Source: Planctomycetaceae bacterium (GTDB lineage Bacteria; Planctomycetota; Planctomycetia; Pirellulales; Thermoguttaceae). Taken from it: DNA of 19,003 nucleotides. Shown one piece after another: positions 8,381 through 16,018 of this stretch (positions are counted from its first letter, which is position 1; the number at the start of each line of letters is the position of its first letter). The position numbers and the translations under genes were made by a program. Below the pieces are notes generated by a model that saw only the letters and a program-made list of their open reading frames with translations, was not told the origin of the DNA and ran no database searches. The stretch is from NCBI GenBank assembly GCA_031267635.1, contig JAIRYX010000117.1:1-19003 (forward strand), given 5' to 3'.

Positions 8381-8848
8381 TCAATCTTCCAACGGCAGAT
8401 ACTCGTTGATATTCCGGCAACCGGATTCAAGATATGACGTAAGCAAAATTTGTGCGGCGACTTTGTCGAGTTTTTGTTTGCGTTTTTTGCGGGAAAGATT
8501 CTCTGCTAATAAATACCGCTCCGCCTCAACCGACGTGTAACGTTCATCGCAATAATCGACGGGCAAACCGGTCAGTTTGGTCAGCCATTTACCGAACGCC
8601 ATCGCCTCGTGTGCTTTCTCGCTGAAATCGCCGCTCAAGTGCAGCGGCAACCCGACGACAAAGCGGACAATCTGTTCTTGGACAACAAGATTCCGAAAAA
8701 ACGCCGCGTCTTTTGTTTCGTTTTTGCGGGTGTAATTTTCATGAGGAAACGCCATCATGCGATCGGGATCGGTTACGGCAACACCAATCCGCACCGTACC
8801 GTAATCAATTCCGGCAAGTTTTCCTGTTTCTGATTGTTGATGTGTCAT
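8381..8848 (-). CDS. ruvX: RuvX/YqgF-type RNase H-fold nuclease (putative Holliday junction resolvase)
   Basis: Small cytoplasmic nuclease-fold protein of the YqgF/RuvX family, linked in other bacteria to pre-16S rRNA 5' end maturation and annotated as a putative Holliday junction resolvase. The first acidic motif is GIDYGTVRIGVAVTD (13-27, with D15). GLPLHLSG is at 66-73, DERYTSVEAER at 101-111, and LDKVAAQILLTSYL at 127-140 carries the last conserved Asp (D128). At 155 residues it is slightly longer than most members, owing to about ten extra residues at the N-terminus. The ATG start at 8848 has no Shine-Dalgarno sequence. No functional link with its neighbours is visible. Confidence 0.92.
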   Translation of the reverse strand: MTHQQSETGKLAGIDYGTVRIGVAVTDPDRMMAFPHENYTRKNETKDAAFFRNLVVQEQIVRFVVGLPLHLSGDFSEKAHEAMAFGKWLTKLTGLPVDYCDERYTSVEAERYLLAENLSRKKRKQKLDKVAAQILLTSYLESGCRNINEYLPLED

Positions 8849-8934
8849 GTTGACTGATATTGAATGTAATACTCCGCGAATTTATAAAAGATTTGATCAT
8901 CAACAGATGATTTTGTATTTTCAATATTTTTAGT

Positions 8935-9756
8935 TTATTCTAAAAAATTTTCTTTTTGGAATTGGCGGAGGATTGGTTTTATTTTCCAGAGAACAATCGT
9001 TGCTGGAAGAAAAAATAATAGGAGCAGAGGCGGCATCAAAAAAAACGTAAGTCTATGTTCCAGAAAAAATAACGGTACTCCCGGTAAGAAAAACGCCGCC
9101 GCCGTTCTGCGTTGAAAAATTGAAATTATTTGCAATTTGATCGCTGTCAATAATATTCCGCTTAAAATCATTGAGAGTGAGATTAAAACTGTTCCCCATA
9201 TAATGCCTGTCGACAAAGTTGATGTGCAGAATACCATCGTAAAAAATAGAGGACAACAACACAAGTGTTTCATTACAACGTTTTCTACCGTTTTTCGTAG
9301 GTTAATAACAAGTTGGTCGTAAACAGCCAAACACGATTCATGCGAATCGTTTTCCGGCGAAGTTTTCCGCCAAACCACCAATCGTGCCAAATTGAGATCC
9401 GGAGGAGATTCCATGATAAATTTATGTTTCTGTCCGTCTTCATCTGTCAATTGAATACGTCTGCCGCGAATTTGAATATGCGTTGACGCTTCTTCGCGAG
9501 AAACTAATACAAGCGTCGCCTGCGATATGTCCATAATTTCGCATCGGTCGTGAAATATCACAAGTTCGTAAATTTTTGCCGTCAGTCGAAACGAGCGATA
9601 TTTCCGCACCAAAATACCAAACGGAGTGCGCGGCTCGTGTTCGGATTGCAATTCGCCGTATTCTTCTGCCAATTCGTTCGATTCCGGATATTTGAAACCG
9701 TTGTCTTCCGATTCGGGATAAAATGCGTAAGGATTGGTTTCGTTAGAATTGTCCAT
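8935..9756 (-). CDS. Hypothetical membrane protein with soluble N-terminal half
   Basis: I do not recognise the family. Counting from the ATG at 9756, the 273-residue protein has an acidic, Tyr/Asn/Glu-rich start (MDNSNETNPYAFYPESED), a soluble region to about residue 160, and four likely membrane helices near 169-189, 190-207, 218-233 and 237-257, ending in a basic/acidic tail. The soluble part looks beta-rich (VIFHDRCEIMDISQATLVLV; IRGRRIQLTDEDGQKHKFIM), perhaps a small PH-like or sensor domain; that is a guess. A GTG at 9801 would add 15 hydrophobic residues, but the ATG is preferred because the acidic segment after it looks like a natural N-terminus. Neither start has a Shine-Dalgarno sequence. 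It follows the permease pair by 165 bases, so co-transcription is possible. Confidence 0.6.
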   Translation of the reverse strand: MDNSNETNPYAFYPESEDNGFKYPESNELAEEYGELQSEHEPRTPFGILVRKYRSFRLTAKIYELVIFHDRCEIMDISQATLVLVSREEASTHIQIRGRRIQLTDEDGQKHKFIMESPPDLNLARLVVWRKTSPENDSHESCLAVYDQLVINLRKTVENVVMKHLCCCPLFFTMVFCTSTLSTGIIWGTVLISLSMILSGILLTAIKLQIISIFQRRTAAAFFLPGVPLFFLEHRLTFFLMPPLLLLFFLPATIVLWKIKPILRQFQKENFLE

Positions 9757-9802
9757 ATAAAACAAAGTAAAAGGTATCAAGTAATAAGGTATATTTCTCA
9801 CG

Positions 9803-9823
9803 CTTAAAAATTCGTTTTTTAAG
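9803..9823. repeat. AT-rich stem-loop upstream of the membrane protein gene
   Basis: CTTAAAAA and TTTTTAAG form a perfect 8-base inverted repeat around a 5-base loop, 46 bases before the ATG at 9756. It could be a weak terminator for the permease pair or part of the next gene's control region. AT-rich DNA gives such repeats by chance fairly often. Confidence 0.3.
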
Positions 9824-9875
9824 ACAGTGCGGATCGTTCATCACGTCTCAAAAGTCTTTTTGGTTACTAATGTCC

Positions 9876-9898
9876 TTTTGTGGATGAAAAACAAAAGT
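9876..9898 (-). terminator. Possible weak terminator after the permease pair
   Basis: A 7-base inverted repeat (CTTTTGT at 9876-9882, ACAAAAG at 9892-9898) with a 9-base loop begins 23 bases after the stop of the 9922-11025 gene. No strong T-run follows on the minus strand, so termination is only a possibility. Confidence 0.25.
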
Positions 9899-9921
9899 TC
9901 AAACACGAGGGCGCTATAAAA

Positions 9922-11025
9922 TCATTCCATCCGTTTTCTGAACATCACGGCGGCGGAATAAAGGGTAACGACAGAAATTAACGCGAGTGGAATACAGTTC
10001 AGAAAAACTTCATACATACCCATTCCTTTCATAAAAACGCCTTTGACAATTACTATGTACCATCGGATCGGATTGATGACCGTTCCCCATTGTAACCATT
10101 CGGGCATGTTTTCCAACGGCGTGGCAAATCCCGAAAGCATCACCGACGCGGGCAAAATTAAGATCACGCCGAGAATCGCCTGTTGCTGCGTCATCGACAG
10201 TGAACTGATAAATAATCCGATTCCTATGATCGACAACAAAAACAAATTCAGCGACGAGAACAACAAAAGAAACGATCCTTCAAACGGAATCCCTAAAATA
10301 AAAATAGCGATAATGACCAAGACAACCGACGCAATCGACGCTAAAATCAAAGCGGGAATCGCTTTGCCGAGTAAAATTTCCGTCGGCGTGAGCGGCGAAA
10401 CGAGAATTTGTTCAAACGTTCCCATCTCGCGTTCGCGGGCAATCGACAAGCCCGTAATAAACATGCCGAGCATCGTTGCCAGCAAACACACCAAACATGG
10501 AATCGTGGTCTTGCGTTGTTCCAAATTCGAGTTGAACCAGTGTCGTGTTTCGACGTTCAAACCGATCATCGGCGTAAGAGAAACATGTTCCTGTGCGAAT
10601 TGATTAACAATTTTTGCCGCATAACCGCCGACAATCGCCGCCGCGTTGGACTTTCGCCCGTCGAGAAGAATTTGTACTTGCGCGGTTCGTCCGGCGGTTA
10701 TCGCTTGAGAAAAATCCTGCGGAACGACCAATACGGCTAACGCTTTTTGTTCGTCAATCACCGAATGAATTTCCTCACGCCGCGTCAAATGCAGAATTTT
10801 AGTAAACGTTGGCGAGTGTTGAAACCGTTGAACGAACACATCGCCTTCAAGCCCCATGTCTTGATTAAATACCGCCAGCGTTACGTTTTTTACTTCTTGC
10901 GTAATGGCATAGGAGAAGATAAATATCTGCAGCAACGGCGGCACAATCAAAATACCCCGCGATTTCGAATCGCGCAGCGTTACGAGAAATTCCTTGAGGA
11001 TTAAGTGGTAAAGACGAATGAACAT
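9922..11025 (-). CDS. ybhR: ABC-2 type transporter permease, YbhR-like
   Basis: Membrane subunit of an ABC exporter of the YbhFSR type (drug or cation efflux in Escherichia coli). The 367 residues show the family plan: a basic N-terminal segment, first helix near 24-43, a large extracytoplasmic domain to about 172 (VPQDFSQAITAG, QILLDGRKSNAAAI), then five helices from about 175 to 361. The signature AREREMGTFEQILVSPLTP at 196-214 is the conserved ABC-2 loop. Resemblance to YbhR as I know it is high through ENMPEWLQW and INPIRWY. The ATG at 11025 lies 3 bases after the upstream stop codon, and its GGAG Shine-Dalgarno sequence sits 6 bases before it inside the end of that gene, so translation is probably coupled. 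The exported substrate is unknown. Confidence 0.9.
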   Translation of the reverse strand: MFIRLYHLILKEFLVTLRDSKSRGILIVPPLLQIFIFSYAITQEVKNVTLAVFNQDMGLEGDVFVQRFQHSPTFTKILHLTRREEIHSVIDEQKALAVLVVPQDFSQAITAGRTAQVQILLDGRKSNAAAIVGGYAAKIVNQFAQEHVSLTPMIGLNVETRHWFNSNLEQRKTTIPCLVCLLATMLGMFITGLSIAREREMGTFEQILVSPLTPTEILLGKAIPALILASIASVVLVIIAIFILGIPFEGSFLLLFSSLNLFLLSIIGIGLFISSLSMTQQQAILGVILILPASVMLSGFATPLENMPEWLQWGTVINPIRWYIVIVKGVFMKGMGMYEVFLNCIPLALISVVTLYSAAVMFRKRME

Positions 11026-11038
11026 GGATTACTCCAAT
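11026..11038 (-). promoter_or_regulatory. Ribosome binding site overlapping the upstream permease stop
   Basis: On the minus strand TTGGAG ends 6 bases before the ATG at 11025, and the stop codon TAA of the upstream permease overlaps this spacing (TTG GAG TAA). A near-identical TTGGAGTAA arrangement precedes the 17338 start. Most other genes in the window lack such a site. Confidence 0.65.
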
Positions 11039-12150
11039 CGCTCCGGCGTGATGCAGATGGTAGCGATAAAAAATAACAAAGCGGTAGCGAACATGAACAA
11101 TATGTTCGGGAAAAACAGCGTCCAAATGTCGCCGGTGATAAAAATTGTTTGCAAGCATGTTACATAGTATCGTGCCGGAAAACAATAGGAGAGCATCTGA
11201 ATCACGCGGGGCGTCGATTGAATTTCAAACAACGCGCCGGAAAGAATATAGCTCGGTAAAAACGCGACCGCAAGCGCGAGTTGCGACGCGAGAAACTGAT
11301 TTTTGCAAAGCGTCGAGATGAAAAATCCCATACCGAGCGACGCGAGCAAAAATGCCGACGATATGACAAACAAGGCAAACGCCGAACCGCGAAACGGAAC
11401 CTGAAATAAATACATTCCGACCATCACGCACACGATATTGGAAGTCATTCCGAGAACGTAATACGGAATCAATTTTCCCAGCAGCATATCCATCGTTCCT
11501 ACCGGCGTCGCAAGCATCGCCTCCATCGTGCCGCGTTCCCATTCGCGAGCCACAACAAGCGAGGTCAGGAGCGTGCCGATCATTGCCATGATTAACACAA
11601 TTGAGCCGGGAATCAAAGCGTATCGGCTTTTCAGTTCGGGATTGAAGACGACGCGGTTTTGAAGGTCAATCGAAGAAAAATTTTTCCTCCCGGCGTCAAG
11701 AGATTGTTGTTTCGCCCAAACCGCAAACACGCCGAAAATGTAATTTTCGAGAATCGCGGCAGTATTCGTTTCCGCGCCGTCGGTAATCAGTTGTACGGAA
11801 ACCGTATCGCCGGAGTGAAGTCGCTGTGAAAAATCATTGGGAATCACCGCCAACCCGCGCACATGACCGTTAACAAGCAATTCTTCCGCCTGTTTTCGCT
11901 CCTCAAACCAAACCGGAGCAAGATATTTTGTCTTGGTCATCGCGTTCCACAACGACATGGCAGTCGGCGAGCGATCTTCCATCACCACCGCTAACCGCAC
12001 ATGTTCCGCATCAAGCGAAAGTCCGAATCCGAAAATAAACAACAAAATTACCGGCAACACAAACGTAATCAAAATGCAACTGGGATCACGCCAAACTTGC
12101 AGCATTTCTTTTTTCATGAGTGCCAATAAACGCTGGAAACGAAAGCCCAT
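11029..12150 (-). CDS. ybhS: ABC-2 type transporter permease, YbhS-like
   Basis: Second membrane subunit of the same exporter. From the ATG at 12150 it has 373 residues, close to Escherichia coli YbhS, with the same landmarks in order: KEMLQVWRDPSCILI, a first helix ending LLFIFGFGLSLDAE, an extracytoplasmic domain with VRGLAVIPNDFSQRL and ITDGAETNTAAI, then LLTSLVVAREWERGTMEAML (about 195-213) and FPARYYVTCLQTIF near the end. The frame extends 12 codons upstream to a TTG (12186), but the ATG matches the family start better. The ybhS-ybhR order is as in E. coli, but the ATPase gene that normally lies just upstream (ybhF) is missing; here there is a 414-base gap holding an inverted-repeat element and then the SNF2 gene. 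Confidence 0.9.
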   Translation of the reverse strand: MGFRFQRLLALMKKEMLQVWRDPSCILITFVLPVILLFIFGFGLSLDAEHVRLAVVMEDRSPTAMSLWNAMTKTKYLAPVWFEERKQAEELLVNGHVRGLAVIPNDFSQRLHSGDTVSVQLITDGAETNTAAILENYIFGVFAVWAKQQSLDAGRKNFSSIDLQNRVVFNPELKSRYALIPGSIVLIMAMIGTLLTSLVVAREWERGTMEAMLATPVGTMDMLLGKLIPYYVLGMTSNIVCVMVGMYLFQVPFRGSAFALFVISSAFLLASLGMGFFISTLCKNQFLASQLALAVAFLPSYILSGALFEIQSTPRVIQMLSYCFPARYYVTCLQTIFITGDIWTLFFPNILFMFATALLFFIATICITPERLE

Positions 12151-12264
12151 GTTGGAAGAGAAAAAAGGAATTTTTGAGAATGACAATTACGATCATAACG
12201 CTTCATTTTAATCCCGAATGTCGCTTTTGACAATGGCGACGAGAGGGACAATTGGAATACCACT

Positions 12265-12562
12265 GATTTACCTGTAAATTTTCCGTTTATTTCACATTTG
12301 GAGGAGAGATTGGTTGATAAAATACTGTAACTATTCCGTCGCCCAGCCAAATATACTAGAACTACTTTAAATTTATATTTTCTCACAAAGGCACGGAGAC
12401 ACAAAGAATGTATTTTTTAGAATCCCTCGGTGTTCTTGTTGCCTTTGTGAGAGACAAATTTTGATGAGTATAAATCCGCGCGGGGGCAACTGAACAGTTA
12501 CTGTATTGTATAAATCAATCTCTCCCCCCAAATGTGAAATAAACGGAAATGTTACACAAATC
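12265..12562. repeat. Nested inverted-repeat element of about 300 bases
   Basis: Left arm 12283-12343 and right arm 12485-12546 are inverted copies: the outer 19 bases (starting CCGTTTATTTCACATTTGG) are identical and the remaining roughly 42 differ at 8 positions plus one gap. Weaker similarity runs outward to GATTT at 12265 and AAATC at 12558-12562. Inside is a second inverted repeat, TCTCACAAAGGCA at 12381-12393 against its complement at 12440-12452, perfect over 13 bases with a 46-base loop. The element fills most of the gap between the SNF2 stop (12565) and the permease pair and contains no ORF. It resembles a non-autonomous mobile element or a long structured RNA. The right end lies just after the SNF2 stop, so it may also end that transcript. 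No target-site duplication is evident. Confidence 0.7.
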
Positions 12563-12564
12563 GT

Positions 12565-15500
12565 TTATTTTTCTAAAAATTTCACAAGCGCATTGGCAAA
12601 TGTGTCAATAACAGAATGATCGGGAAGCGTAAACGATAAACGCGGACGACCATCGGCGTCTTCTTCAAGACATTGCGAAAGTCTGTTGGCAAAACGATTC
12701 GCCAACACTGAAGCAGGCGTTGTATTTTGTTGCGAAGATTGCTGCGCGTTTGCGTTATGGCTATTGACGTTATCGTTGATCGAGACGCTGTTATTTGTTG
12801 ATAGAGTTTCGTTTGACGCGGAATTATTCGGCTCGCCACCGTTGGCAAGTTCGCCGAGCAATTTGGCAAATGTTCCGAGTAACTCGCCGCCAATCGCGGA
12901 AATCCGCTCTCGACGCTCTTTGACCGAAGAACCGTTTTCCCAGAATGTCGTTTGTTTCGGTAATGGTTGATTCTCCGAAATTTGTTCCGATGTTGTTGCT
13001 TTGTTTGACGTTTGCTCGGCGGTTGTTTGTTCTTTTGTGATAGAATCCGATCCTTGTCTTGTTTCCGCCGGAGATTGCGAAGCGTTGATTTGCTGCAATT
13101 GTTCTATTTGCTGATAGACTTCTTGTTGTTGTGACATATCAATCGGCGCAACCGATTTGCCGCCAATTAACACTTCAAGCCGTCGTTTGAGTTCCTCAAT
13201 TCCGCTATGCAGCGCAATCGTTGTCGTGTTGGAATCCATGTCTAATGTCGCTAACGCTAAATCGTGTTTCGTCGAAAGCGTCGTCAGCATGTTTTCTTCA
13301 ATCGTTTGTTCCGTTACCAAAAGATAAACCTGCACCGGACGTTTTTGCCCCATTCGATGCGCTCGCCCGATTCGTTGTTCCAGCACCGCCGGATTCCAAG
13401 GCAAATCAACGTTAATCACCGTGTTTGCCGCTTGTAAATTCAACCCCGTTGCGCCGGCGTTAGTGGTGAGAAAAAACTTGCAATCCGCATTCTTTTGAAA
13501 TCGATGCACAAGTTCCTGACGCTTCTTTTGCGGAACAGAACCGTCTAACCGAACATAATCTAACTTTTCATTTTTCAGAATCGGTTCAATCAAATCAAGC
13601 ATCGTCGTCCATTCCGAAAACAACACGGCTTTACGATTTTCTTCCGCGAACAATTCGGAAATCATTTCAGCAAGACGTTCCAATTTTGTCGAGTACGACG
13701 GCTCTTCTTTCGTATTAAGAAACGTGCTGTCGGCAACCATCCGGCACGCGAGTAACGCTTTTTGCAGCCGCAATAAATCCATTTCAGAAATATACGCTTT
13801 ACGAACAATTGCCGCAATCATTTGCGCACATCCGGTATGAATCGCTAATTGTTCATCTGTCGGCGGAATGCGAACGATTTCGGTTGTGCGTTCCGGTAGT
13901 TGCGAAAGGACGGAATCGCGAGTACGGCGTAGCATAATCGGACGGATTTGTTCGCGGAGTTCGTTGAGATTTTTATAACCGGTGATCCGTCCGCTGTCAT
14001 CGACCATCCGATGTCGGTGAAAAAATTGATACGCCGGAGGCAGCCGCCGATCATCGACAAACTGTACAATAGAATACAATTCGTCCACGCGGTTTTCTAA
14101 CGGCGTTCCGCTCAACACAAGAGCATACGGCGACTCCAACGCTTTAATCATTCGCGACGTTTTCGATTCCCAATTTTTAATGCGTTGTCCTTCGTCGAGA
14201 ATAATCAAATCCCATCGCGTCCGCTCAATCACGGTGAAATCGCGTAATATCTGCTCGTAATTACAAATCGTGAAAAATGTATCGTTGGCGTATTGCGCGA
14301 ACCGTTCTTTGGGAGAGCCGACAACTATCTGCGAATTTTGATGGCAAAACCGGCGGATTTCGTTTTGCCATTGCGATTTGACCGACGCTGGCGTTACGAT
14401 CAAAACTTTTTGAATATTGAGTTCGCGCCGCATCAATTCCGCAACGCCGATTCCTTGAATCGTTTTACCAAGTCCCATGTCGTCGGCAAGAATCGCACGT
14501 CCGCAGGCGACAGCAAACGCGACTCCGTCCAACTGATACGGCAGCAATTCGACTTTAAGCAATTCTTTCCGTAATGGATGATTTTCAGGATCATGCCGGA
14601 TTTCTTGCGTTAAATCGGCAACATGCAGCGTGAAAAGCTGCTTTTGAATCATTTCTTCCGCATCAGGATAGACCATGACTTGTTCGCCGAGTTGTTCTAA
14701 TTTTCCCACCAGCCGCACGAGTCCGCGAACATCGTCAATCGGCTTATCGAGCCAATCTTTTGACGCTTTGAGGATTTTCTCCGCGTTTTTACGGCGGCGA
14801 TTCAAAATACCATCTGCCAACACAAGATGCAACGTTGCTTCTTCGGCATAACGAACATGGACAAACGAAATGGCGTTTTTGTACGGCGTTTTCCGCGTTT
14901 TTTCATCAAAGTTTTTTTTTGCGCGATGCAATACATGCATAATATGCTTACAAATTCCGAGACGATTTGTCTTGAAATCGGGACACGAACAATAAGAATC
15001 GCCGCGATTTGCACCACGCAGCGCGACGCGGTATGTTTTGCCCGACGCTCCGCTTGTAACAGCGTAATCTGTCCAAGGCGTTGCTTTGTCGGATGATTTA
15101 ACGAGAAATTTTTCATTTTTCGCACGCTCTTCCCGTTCATACAACGCACGTTGCGTCAAGCGTTTTGCCGACAGAAGTTCAAACGGCGTTTCAATGTCGG
15201 GAATATCAGCGAGTCCGAGCAGCGGTTTTTCTTCCAGCAACAAAACAATGACCGCCGCGATGTGCTTACACGGCTGATCCGAATGAAAATCCGTTTCATG
15301 ACATTGAGAACACTGAAAATGCAGTTTGTGTCTACTTCCATGAGAATGCGCTACCGTAACTTGTACGTGATTTATAGTTTCCTCATCGTCGGACGTATGA
15401 ATAGTAAAACGCGCGAATTCGTCGCAGAGATAAAAATCATGTTCCGGCATAAATGATATTAACGATGGAGCTTGCCGAATCACGGCTTGTCCGTCTTTAC

Positions 15501-15672
15501 CGAGAATTTCAATCGCCTGTTTGAGCGTCAGTTGCGAAAGCCGGTTCTGCAACGTCAACCTTACAGGACGTTTAATTGGAGAGGTTACGGACTTTTTTTT
15601 CACAGATTTTTTTGTTGAGTTTTGTCTTTTTTTCTCGGAAGAAGAACTGGAGGTTTTGATAAGTTTAGTCAT
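12565..15672 (-). CDS. SNF2-family DNA translocase with SWIM zinc fingers
   Basis: ATP-driven double-stranded DNA translocase of the bacterial SNF2/RapA-like group; the biological role of such proteins is mostly unknown. After a Lys/Ser-rich tail (1-35) come two zinc sites: a SWIM-like CxxC-x10-CxH at 121-137 and a true SWIM CxC-x10-CxH at 228-243. The helicase core follows: LLPYQLDGV at 376-384, Walker A DDMGLGKT at 397-404, DEGQ in the Walker B position at 493-496, SGTPLENR at 521-528, then the second RecA domain with GLNLQAAN at 743-750 and QRIGRAHRMGQ at 766-776. Residues 845-990 are Gln/Thr/Ser/Asn-rich and low complexity, broken by an amphipathic stretch (RRERISAIGGELLGTFAKLL). A conserved-looking end (RPRLSFTLPDHSVIDTFA) closes the 1035 residues. 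All catalytic motifs are intact. No Shine-Dalgarno sequence precedes the ATG. Confidence 0.93.
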   Translation of the reverse strand: MTKLIKTSSSSSEKKRQNSTKKSVKKKSVTSPIKRPVRLTLQNRLSQLTLKQAIEILGKDGQAVIRQAPSLISFMPEHDFYLCDEFARFTIHTSDDEETINHVQVTVAHSHGSRHKLHFQCSQCHETDFHSDQPCKHIAAVIVLLLEEKPLLGLADIPDIETPFELLSAKRLTQRALYEREERAKNEKFLVKSSDKATPWTDYAVTSGASGKTYRVALRGANRGDSYCSCPDFKTNRLGICKHIMHVLHRAKKNFDEKTRKTPYKNAISFVHVRYAEEATLHLVLADGILNRRRKNAEKILKASKDWLDKPIDDVRGLVRLVGKLEQLGEQVMVYPDAEEMIQKQLFTLHVADLTQEIRHDPENHPLRKELLKVELLPYQLDGVAFAVACGRAILADDMGLGKTIQGIGVAELMRRELNIQKVLIVTPASVKSQWQNEIRRFCHQNSQIVVGSPKERFAQYANDTFFTICNYEQILRDFTVIERTRWDLIILDEGQRIKNWESKTSRMIKALESPYALVLSGTPLENRVDELYSIVQFVDDRRLPPAYQFFHRHRMVDDSGRITGYKNLNELREQIRPIMLRRTRDSVLSQLPERTTEIVRIPPTDEQLAIHTGCAQMIAAIVRKAYISEMDLLRLQKALLACRMVADSTFLNTKEEPSYSTKLERLAEMISELFAEENRKAVLFSEWTTMLDLIEPILKNEKLDYVRLDGSVPQKKRQELVHRFQKNADCKFFLTTNAGATGLNLQAANTVINVDLPWNPAVLEQRIGRAHRMGQKRPVQVYLLVTEQTIEENMLTTLSTKHDLALATLDMDSNTTTIALHSGIEELKRRLEVLIGGKSVAPIDMSQQQEVYQQIEQLQQINASQSPAETRQGSDSITKEQTTAEQTSNKATTSEQISENQPLPKQTTFWENGSSVKERRERISAIGGELLGTFAKLLGELANGGEPNNSASNETLSTNNSVSINDNVNSHNANAQQSSQQNTTPASVLANRFANRLSQCLEEDADGRPRLSFTLPDHSVIDTFANALVKFLEK

Positions 15673-16018
15673 ATTGCTGATAATGTTTTTAGAGAGTCCA
15701 CAAACTGAAAAATTGTCGAAAGATAACTAAAAAGCGTATTTTATCAGATTTATTGGCTGTGAAAAGCGTAAAGGGAAATTTTTGTGTTCCCATAGACACG
15801 CTTGAAAATTTTGTTTTCATTCTCAAAGAGACAATTAGGACTCAGGGGACTCGCTTGGGAAATTTTTTAAGCAGCTTTTTCAGAAAACTTATCTTGTCCC
15901 ATGAGTCTCCAGATTCTCAATTGTCCCTTTCATTGACTCTACTCTTTTTCTGATTTTTGATTTTTTTTGTATCATACGCTGAACAGTCGTCTGATTTGTC
16001 AAACAAAGATTTCAAGCG
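15673..16018. other. Intergenic region upstream of the SNF2 gene
   Basis: 346 bases without a supported gene between two minus-strand genes. It holds the imperfect inverted repeat listed separately, T-rich tracts near 15940-15970, and presumably the SNF2 promoter, for which I see no strong match. Short plus-strand open frames here have no coding character. Confidence 0.5.
15825..15930. repeat. Imperfect long inverted repeat
   Basis: Left arm 15825-15852 and right arm 15903-15930 match at 22 of 28 positions as inverted copies (AAAGAGACAATT against AAAGGGACAATT, and GACTC at the inner end of both). A further TGGGA pairing extends the stem inward to about 15860 and 15895. The spacer of about 34 bases is T-rich. 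It sits between the oxidoreductase stop (16019) and the SNF2 start (15672) and could terminate the former or be a REP-like dispersed repeat. Confidence 0.55.

Noticed and set aside
8255..8644. Small plus-strand open frames between ruvX and the methyltransferase and within both
   Set aside because: They are antisense or in the promoter gap, with unnatural composition and no conserved start.
10043..10740. Plus-strand open frames of 186 and 110 residues
   Set aside because: They are antisense to the well-supported YbhR-like permease.
12265..12562. CRISPR array or insertion sequence
   Set aside because: There are only inverted arms, no regular direct repeats with spacers, and no transposase ORF inside.
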